Shown here: positions 58,765-64,000 of the stretch, in pieces | Numbering within the stretch: position 1 is the stretch's first letter | Layout of the letters: each line of letters opens with the position of its first letter | Program-made: the position numbers and the translations under genes | Assembly: GCF_017308975.1 (NCBI RefSeq) | Contig: NZ_JADWPD010000009.1 | Coordinates: 53,093 to 117,092, forward strand | Source of the DNA: Amycolatopsis sp. MtRt-6 | GTDB taxonomy: Bacteria > Actinomycetota > Actinomycetes > Mycobacteriales > Pseudonocardiaceae | DNA: 64,000 bases | Reading direction: 5' to 3' | The notes under the pieces: model-generated | Seen by the model: the letters and a program-made list of their open reading frames with translations, nothing else | Told to the model about the DNA's origin: nothing | The model's database searches: none

Positions 58765-60189
58765 TCACCGGAGACCTCCCCGGCGCAGTTCGCCGAGCGC
58801 GGTCCGCTGCAGCAGGACCGTCGCCCCGGCGTAGCCGGCGACCAGAACCGCCGCCTCGGCGAGCATCCCCGGCAGCGTCGCCCCGAACCACCGGCCCAGC
58901 ACCACCGCGGGCGCCGCGCCCGCCACGCACGCCAGCGCGACGCGAACCACCATCCCGCCCAGCTCCGGCACCGGCGGCGCCACCCCGAGCCCGGCCAGCA
59001 CCCGCCACGCCACCGGCACCACCAGCCACGCCGCCGCGCACTGCGCGACCGCGACCGCGTCGATTCCCGCGTGGGCCGACACCGCCAACCCCGCCGCGAG
59101 CAGCGCCAGGTGCGTCGTCTCCAGCGCCAGATACCTTCGGACGTGGCCGGTCGCCTTCACCGCCTGGTACCAGATCTGCAGCAGGCAGATCCCCACGCCG
59201 TAGCCGGACAGCAGCACCAGCGGCCCGGCCGCGCCCGCCCACCGCGCGCCCAGCAGCACGACGTGGTCCGCCAGGACCGCGAGCGCCAGGTACAGCCCGC
59301 CCGTCACCACGAGGACCGCGCGGGTGAACCGGGTGACCGCCCCGCCGAGCGGTGCGCCCTCGCGTCGCAACCGCGTGAACACCGGGAACGCCACCGCGCC
59401 GAGCACGACCGCCACCATGATGTACGGCACCCAGGCGAGCCGGTACGCCAGCGAGTAGACGCCGACCGCGTCCGGGCCGAGCACGTGGCCCACCGCGAAG
59501 TAGTCGACGTTGACCAGCAGCGCGCCCACGACCGCCGCCGGGCCCACCACGGCCACCCAGCCCAGCACTTCCCTCGCCGCCGCGGTGTCCCAGCACGGCT
59601 GGACCCCGCCGCCGGCCAGCGCTCCCAGCAGCGGCTGCGACACCGCCGTGGCCAGCAGGCCGAGCACCAGTGACACCGGGCCGGCGCCGCACGCGGCGAG
59701 CACGACCGTCAGCGCCGCGCCCAGCATCGCGCTGCCGCCGTCGGGCAGCAGCCGGCGCCGGAAGTCCAGCTCGCGGTGCATCAGCCCCATCTGGACGCCG
59801 CCCGCGGCGGAAAACGGCAGGCCGAGCGCCGCCAGCCGGACCAGCCCGGCGGCGTCCGGGGTGCCGAGCAGCGCCGTGATCGGGCCGGCCGCCGCCACCA
59901 GCGCGACCGCCAGGACGATCCCGGCGCCGACGCTCAGCGTGAGCACCGTGCCCGCCGTCCGGCGCGGGTCGCGTTCGGTGCGGCCGATGACGTCGTAGAC
60001 GCCGATCGACTGGACGACCTGGCCGAGGTTCACCAGCGCGACGGCCAGCGCCACGGCGCCGAGCTGGCCCTCGGTCAGCAGGGCGGCCAGCACCAGCGTC
60101 ACCAGCATCTGGCTGCTCTTGCTGACGAGGTTGACCACGCCCAGCCACAGCGAGCCGCGGACCGCGCGGGTCCCGAGCGCGGTCGTCAC
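58765..60189 (-). CDS. Polysaccharide flippase (MOP superfamily, Wzx-like)
   Basis: A 474-residue protein with about 12-14 hydrophobic helices, opening MTTALGTRAVRGSLWLGVVN. GVYDVIGRTERDPRRTAG and YSLAYRLAWVPYIMVAVVLG are typical of the lipopolysaccharide/teichoic-acid flippase family. It should move the polyprenyl-linked repeat unit across the membrane. Its GTG overlaps the previous gene's TGA. Confidence 0.85.
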   Translation of the reverse strand: MTTALGTRAVRGSLWLGVVNLVSKSSQMLVTLVLAALLTEGQLGAVALAVALVNLGQVVQSIGVYDVIGRTERDPRRTAGTVLTLSVGAGIVLAVALVAAAGPITALLGTPDAAGLVRLAALGLPFSAAGGVQMGLMHRELDFRRRLLPDGGSAMLGAALTVVLAACGAGPVSLVLGLLATAVSQPLLGALAGGGVQPCWDTAAAREVLGWVAVVGPAAVVGALLVNVDYFAVGHVLGPDAVGVYSLAYRLAWVPYIMVAVVLGAVAFPVFTRLRREGAPLGGAVTRFTRAVLVVTGGLYLALAVLADHVVLLGARWAGAAGPLVLLSGYGVGICLLQIWYQAVKATGHVRRYLALETTHLALLAAGLAVSAHAGIDAVAVAQCAAAWLVVPVAWRVLAGLGVAPPVPELGGMVVRVALACVAGAAPAVVLGRWFGATLPGMLAEAAVLVAGYAGATVLLQRTALGELRRGGLR

Positions 60190-61496
60190 GAGATCCGCCT
60201 CGCGGCGACCACGGCGAGCCCCCACGCGACGACCACCGCGGCACCGTCGACGGTGACCGACGTCCGCGGGTCGAACAGCAAGTCCACTGTGTACAGATGG
60301 GCGAACGGGACGGCGAGCGCGAGAACCGCGAGACCGGCCGCGGTCCACCCCGCCTCGCCCCGGCGCCGCCACCACAGCGCGGCCACCGCGCCCATCGCCG
60401 GCACGGCGATGAGCACGTCGCCGGGCTGGTGCACCACGCAGACCACGACGGCGAGCACGGTCAGCAGGTCGGCGACCGGTTCCGTCGTCCTCCGGACGAG
60501 CAGCGCGCTGCTGACGAGCACGCCGGCCAGGACGGCCAGTTCGATGCCGGCAGGCACCCAGCCGGTGACGCGGAACAGCACCGCGGCGACGTCGATGCGT
60601 TGCGACGTCACGGAATCCACCGCGCCGTAGGTGGTGCCGCGGGCGTGGGTGAGGTTCGCGACGATGACGTCGAGGAAGGGCCCGATGCCGCCACCGCGCA
60701 CGACGAGGAGCACGACGACGGGCAGGCTGGCCGCCGCGGCGATCGCCGTGCCGGTGAGGGCGACCCGCCGCGAGCCGCGGGCGAACAGCAGGACGGCCAG
60801 CGGGAAGCCGTACTGGGGTTTCAGCCACGCGAGCGCGAGCGCGACGGCCGCCCAGCCGGGCCGGTCGCGCCGGGCGAGCAGGGCGCCGGCCGCGCCGAGG
60901 GCGATCAGCGGGTTGACCTGGCCGACGTAGAGCTGGGCCTTCCCGACCTGGCTGGTCACCAGCAGGGCCGCGACGACGGCGGTGCCGACGACGAACGGAA
61001 CCGGGAGGTACCGCCGGACGGCGTGCGCGGTCAACGCGGCGAGCGCGACGAGCAGCAGGAGCGAGAAGAGGGTGAACGAGACGGCGCCGACGCGGTAGCC
61101 GGGCAGCGCGAACGGCGCGTGCAGCAGGAGGTGGTAGGGCTGGTAGAGGTTGAAGTCCTGGCGGACGGGCCAGTGCGCGAACATCGCCGCGGGGTCGTAG
61201 GGGTTGCCGCCGTGGAGGAATTCGCGGATGGGGAAGTAGAGGGCATCGCGGAAGTCCTGCAGCCGCTCTTCGCCGAGGACGGCGGGGGTCGGGAGCGGGA
61301 CCTGCCAGGAGGGCTTGAGGGCGTGCCACGCACTCGCGGCACCGGCGAGGGTCGCGAGGAGGAGGACGAGCCGCTGCTTCGGGGACAGGCTGGGGTCGCG
61401 GGCGAGGAAGGCGGGCCGCCTGGAGTCGGCGCGGTGTTTCGGGTGCGTGCTGCCGGAGTTGGTGGCAGCGGGGGCGGTGTCTTGTCTCGAGGTCAT
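60186..61496 (-). CDS. GT87-like polyprenol-phosphate-mannose-dependent transferase
   Basis: A 436-residue multi-spanning protein (about 9-11 helices). After a 40-residue cytoplasmic N-terminus, a loop reads RDALYFPIREFLHGGNPYDP, and GQVNPLIALGAAGAL and WLKPQYGFPLAVL are hallmarks of the actinobacterial GT87/DUF2029 family. The extracytoplasmic acid in the first loop (Asp of RDALYF) is the usual catalytic site. It is coupled by ATGA overlap to the chain-length protein gene. Confidence 0.85.
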   Translation of the reverse strand: MTSRQDTAPAATNSGSTHPKHRADSRRPAFLARDPSLSPKQRLVLLLATLAGAASAWHALKPSWQVPLPTPAVLGEERLQDFRDALYFPIREFLHGGNPYDPAAMFAHWPVRQDFNLYQPYHLLLHAPFALPGYRVGAVSFTLFSLLLLVALAALTAHAVRRYLPVPFVVGTAVVAALLVTSQVGKAQLYVGQVNPLIALGAAGALLARRDRPGWAAVALALAWLKPQYGFPLAVLLFARGSRRVALTGTAIAAAASLPVVVLLVVRGGGIGPFLDVIVANLTHARGTTYGAVDSVTSQRIDVAAVLFRVTGWVPAGIELAVLAGVLVSSALLVRRTTEPVADLLTVLAVVVCVVHQPGDVLIAVPAMGAVAALWWRRRGEAGWTAAGLAVLALAVPFAHLYTVDLLFDPRTSVTVDGAAVVVAWGLAVVAARRIS

Positions 61497-62335
61497 GCCA
61501 GCACCACCGCCACCAGCACCGCGTCCGCCGGGAGCACACTCACCGTCGCGGTCAGCTCCTGCCGGCTCCGGCCCGCCGCGGTCACCGCCACCACCGAGGC
61601 GCCCGTTCCGCGCTCCTCCGGCAAGCCCGCCGCCAGCTTCGCCGCCGTCTCGGTCAGGTCCGGCGTCACCGCCAGGACCCGCACCGGCCGCGCGGCCGCG
61701 CGGCACAACACCGCCAGCCGGTCCGGCGTCGACGGGTCCTTCTCCCGCAGCACCGCCACCGGCCGATGCACGCCTGCCGCGGCCAGTGCGCGGCGCAGGG
61801 GGCCCGCGCCGCCCGGTGTCAGCCTGCGTACGGCCGCCGTTGCCAGTCCCGCCGCGATCGCGCCCACCAGGGCCAGCCCCGTCACCAGCGGGACGTCCGG
61901 TGCCACCGTGATCACCTCGGGCCTGCTGTCGAGCGTCCGCAGCTTCCCGGCCGGGGCCAGCAGGTCCGCGTCGATCATCGCCTTGCCCAGTGCCGTCGCC
62001 GTCGCGCCGGCCTGCGCTGCCGAGGCCGCGCGCACCGACACCCGCGCCAGACCCGAGGCCGGGACCAGCTCGACCGACACGTGCCCGGCCAGCTCGTCGG
62101 GCGTATACCCGGACACCGGGGCCGCCGCCGACAGCACCGACGGGCTGCGGGCCAGCTCGACCAGCGCCGGCAACGCCAGCGACACGACCTCGCCGTACGG
62201 CGCGCCGTCCGCCGCGGCGGGAGTGGCGAGCAGGCTCACCCGGCCCTGGTACTCCGCGCCGCGCGTCAAGCCGGCGACCAGGACCAGCGCGCCTACCAGC
62301 AGCGCCACGCCGACGCTCGAGACAACGGACTTCAT
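61493..62335 (-). CDS. Wzz-like polysaccharide chain-length/export protein
   Basis: A 280-residue protein with an N-terminal helix (SVVSSVGVALLVGALVLVAG), an extracytoplasmic domain (about 30-140) and a second helix (LVTGLALVGAIAAGLATAAV). A cytoplasmic tail follows that resembles a degenerate tyrosine-kinase fold lacking Walker motifs. It fits the actinobacterial CapA/Wzz-type co-polymerases. Start and stop overlap the neighbours by 4 bp each. Confidence 0.75.
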   Translation of the reverse strand: MKSVVSSVGVALLVGALVLVAGLTRGAEYQGRVSLLATPAAADGAPYGEVVSLALPALVELARSPSVLSAAAPVSGYTPDELAGHVSVELVPASGLARVSVRAASAAQAGATATALGKAMIDADLLAPAGKLRTLDSRPEVITVAPDVPLVTGLALVGAIAAGLATAAVRRLTPGGAGPLRRALAAAGVHRPVAVLREKDPSTPDRLAVLCRAAARPVRVLAVTPDLTETAAKLAAGLPEERGTGASVVAVTAAGRSRQELTATVSVLPADAVLVAVVLA

Positions 62336-63375
62336 CGGGCACCTCGGAGCAACTCGTCGTAGGACTTCATGAGCGTGTGCGGGTCGTAGTCGCGTTCGAC
62401 GGCCTGAAGTGCCGACCGGCCAACGGTTTCCCGTTCCACGGGGTTGAACAGCAGCGTGTTCAGTGCCGCGGCCGTCGCGGCCGGGTCGGCGCGCGGCACC
62501 ACGATCCCGCCGCCGCCGGCCAGCACCGCGCCGATCCCGCCGGCGTCCGTCGCGACCACCGGCCGCCCCGCCGCCATCGACTCCAGGACCGCCAGCGGCA
62601 GGCCTTCCCAGTCACTCGTCAGCACCGTGACGTCGGCCGCGGCGAGCAGGTCCGGGACGTCCGCGCGGGTCCCGAGGAACTCCACCCGGCGGCCCAGCGC
62701 CTGCGCGCGGCGCTCCAGCTCACCCCGCAGGCTGCCGTCGCCGGCCAGCCACAGCACGGCGTCGCCGTCCACCGCGGCCCAGGCGTCCAGCAGCACGTCG
62801 TGGCGCTTCTGCGGTTCGAGCCGGGCCAGGCACAGCGCCACCGGCGTCCGCTCCGGGACGCCGAGGGACGCGCGGATCTCCGCGCGGCCGAACACCGGGG
62901 GCCGCGGGAACACGGCGTTGGGGATCACCACCGGCCGCTCCAGCCCCGCCGCCGTCAGCCGGTCGGCGGTGGCCGCCGAGACCGCGACGACCTGGGCGGA
63001 CGTGTGGCGCAGGAACCGGGCCGCGGCCGGGTAATCCGCCTCCGCGACGCCGTGGAACACGGTGATCGGCCGCCGTCCGGCGAGCCGCGTCACCAGGCTC
63101 GCGCCGACGTTGTGGGCCAGCACGACGTCGGGCCGGAACCGGGCGATCGCGCGGCGGGTCGCCCACGCCGCCTTCAGTACGCCCGCCTTGCTGCGGCGGG
63201 CGAGCGGCACGGGGAACGTCGGCGTGCCGTCCGCGGCCAGCGCGTCGGCGCGGAAGCCGCCGCCGCTGGCGACCGCGGACACCCAGCCGTACTCCTCGCC
63301 GCGGGCCACCATGCCGGCCACGAGCGTTTCCGCCCCGCCCGCCCCCATCTCACTGATCACGTGCAGCACCCGCAT
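62332..63375 (-). CDS. GT4 glycosyltransferase
   Basis: A 347-residue GT-B enzyme from the ATG giving MRVLHVISEMGAGGAETLV, with GGAAG 6 bases upstream; a longer start adds five residues. Motifs are PNAVFPRPPVFGR, LCLARLEPQKRHDVLL and DWEGLPLAVLESMAAGRPV. The N-terminal GGAET motif is typical of capsular/exopolysaccharide GT4 enzymes. It overlaps the ligase gene's 3' end by 26 bp. Confidence 0.9.
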   Translation of the reverse strand: MRVLHVISEMGAGGAETLVAGMVARGEEYGWVSAVASGGGFRADALAADGTPTFPVPLARRSKAGVLKAAWATRRAIARFRPDVVLAHNVGASLVTRLAGRRPITVFHGVAEADYPAAARFLRHTSAQVVAVSAATADRLTAAGLERPVVIPNAVFPRPPVFGRAEIRASLGVPERTPVALCLARLEPQKRHDVLLDAWAAVDGDAVLWLAGDGSLRGELERRAQALGRRVEFLGTRADVPDLLAAADVTVLTSDWEGLPLAVLESMAAGRPVVATDAGGIGAVLAGGGGIVVPRADPAATAAALNTLLFNPVERETVGRSALQAVERDYDPHTLMKSYDELLRGAR

Positions 63376-64000
63376 CGGCACTTCCCTCACTTTCTCGGCA
63401 ACTCCGGGTTTCGGCCGCGACGGCGAGCGCGGCCAGCGACCACAACGGCAGGTAGTACTGCTCGGACAGGAACGTCGAAGTGACCAGCACGGCGAGCAGT
63501 GACGCCTGGATCGCGACCGCCTCCGTCCGCCGCGGCCCGGGCCCGGCCCGCCGGACCGTCCGCTCGCTCGCCACCGCGGCGACGCCGACCACCCCCGCGA
63601 ACAGCGCGAACCCGGGCAGGCCCAGTTCCGCCGCGACCTCGAGGTACATGTTGTGCGCCACCGGCGTCTGCTCGTCGACCTCGGCGTTGTGCGACTCGGC
63701 GGCGTAGTGCTCGCGGAAGCCGCCGGGACCGACGCCGAGCACCGGGTGGGCGGTCAGCATCCGGGCCGCCGCCTGCCAGCGCAGCTCGCGGGTGTCCACA
63801 TTGGACGCCGCGATGAAGGTTTTCTCCTGCAGCGCCCGGTCCAGCTGCGGCCCGGCGAACAGCAGGGCGGCCACGCCCAGCCCGGCGACCGCCGCGGCCC
63901 CGGCGGCGACCACCCGCCACGGCACCACGCGGCGCAGCAGCAGCCAGCCGACCGCGGCGGCCAGGCCCAGCGCGCCGCCGCGGGAGAACGTCGCCGTCGC
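63350..64000 (-). CDS. O-antigen ligase/polymerase-like membrane protein (partial)
   Basis: The 5' part lies beyond the right edge of the window; 216 residues are visible. ATATFSRGGALGLAAAVGW is the diagnostic T-x-SRGG segment of the Wzy_C/O-antigen ligase family. It is followed by a periplasmic-type loop with AHPVLGVGPGGFREHY and HNMYLEVAAELGLPG, then further helices. It probably polymerises or ligates the repeat units. Confidence 0.88.
   Translation of the reverse strand, partial: ATATFSRGGALGLAAAVGWLLLRRVVPWRVVAAGAAAVAGLGVAALLFAGPQLDRALQEKTFIAASNVDTRELRWQAAARMLTAHPVLGVGPGGFREHYAAESHNAEVDEQTPVAHNMYLEVAAELGLPGFALFAGVVGVAAVASERTVRRAGPGPRRTEAVAIQASLLAVLVTSTFLSEQYYLPLWSLAALAVAAETRSCRESEGSADAGAARDQ

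Noticed and set aside
58562..58768. 69-residue N-terminal extension of the GT4 enzyme
   Set aside because: Ala/Arg/Pro low-complexity with internal duplications; the downstream GTG has a good ribosome site and matches family length.
1..64000. tRNA, rRNA, riboswitch or replication-origin signals
   Set aside because: None recognised on either strand; no parA/parB, dnaA-box cluster or intact transposase seen.

Overview
The window is very GC-rich, densely coded DNA with strong G/C third-position bias, many GTG starts and many 4-bp ATGA/GTGA gene overlaps. The gene content (ImuA'/ImuB, CebR-type cellulose operators, SpoIIE/RsbW/STAS regulators, several TetR and F420-type enzymes, CBM2-tagged secreted glycosidases) indicates a soil actinomycete. 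A Pseudonocardiaceae member such as Amycolatopsis is my best inference, but no rRNA or marker gene is present to prove it.

Left part (1-13.3 kb): an operon of secreted PAF-acetylhydrolase-like alpha/beta hydrolases (one single-domain, one a fused tandem duplication); a GntR(YtrA)-ABC transporter operon; a type II NADH dehydrogenase; a methyltransferase; a LexA-box-controlled imuA'-imuB pair; and a large PLP-dependent amino-acid decarboxylase. Immediately after this lies what looks like a 37-codon stub of dnaE2, followed by an island-like 13.5-16.1 kb stretch of lower GC with a methyltransferase, an integrase remnant, an orphan lipoprotein and a frameshifted Ig-like fragment.

Middle (16-49.7 kb): a secreted M1 aminopeptidase; a CBM2 glycosidase with a LacI-type palindrome; small regulator/enzyme modules, each with visible operators (MarR/SRPBCC, TetR/aldo-keto reductase, a P450-TetR-ferredoxin-ferredoxin reductase operon); glmS; a dapA-like/LysR pair; an RsbQ-RsbP-RsbV-like stress-signalling operon; and a plant-cell-wall cluster (CE3-GH5-FnIII-CBM2 fusion, PL11 rhamnogalacturonan lyase) flanked by remnants of a LacI regulator, a GDSL acetylesterase and a beta-helix protein. 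A MEDS-type anti-sigma factor and a broken partner follow.

Right part (49.7-64 kb): a cell-surface or exopolysaccharide locus. It holds a UDP-GlcNAc 2-epimerase, a GT2, an FAD-dependent mutase/oxidase-like protein, an initiating glycosylphosphotransferase, a predicted glycosidase lipoprotein, three GT4 glycosyltransferases, a flippase, a GT87-like mannosyltransferase, a Wzz-like protein and an O-antigen-ligase-like protein cut by the window edge.

Across the window runs a family of 21-bp tandem repeats (core CAATCACGCGAG) at four intergenic sites. At three of them the array reads the same way relative to the stop codon of the gene it follows, and at a convergent gene pair it flips orientation midway. 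This is the most striking unexplained signal. Two other repeat structures are a perfect 21-bp-arm hairpin at the left edge and a cloverleaf-like element at 34.2 kb. No rRNA, tRNA, CRISPR array or intact transposon was seen.
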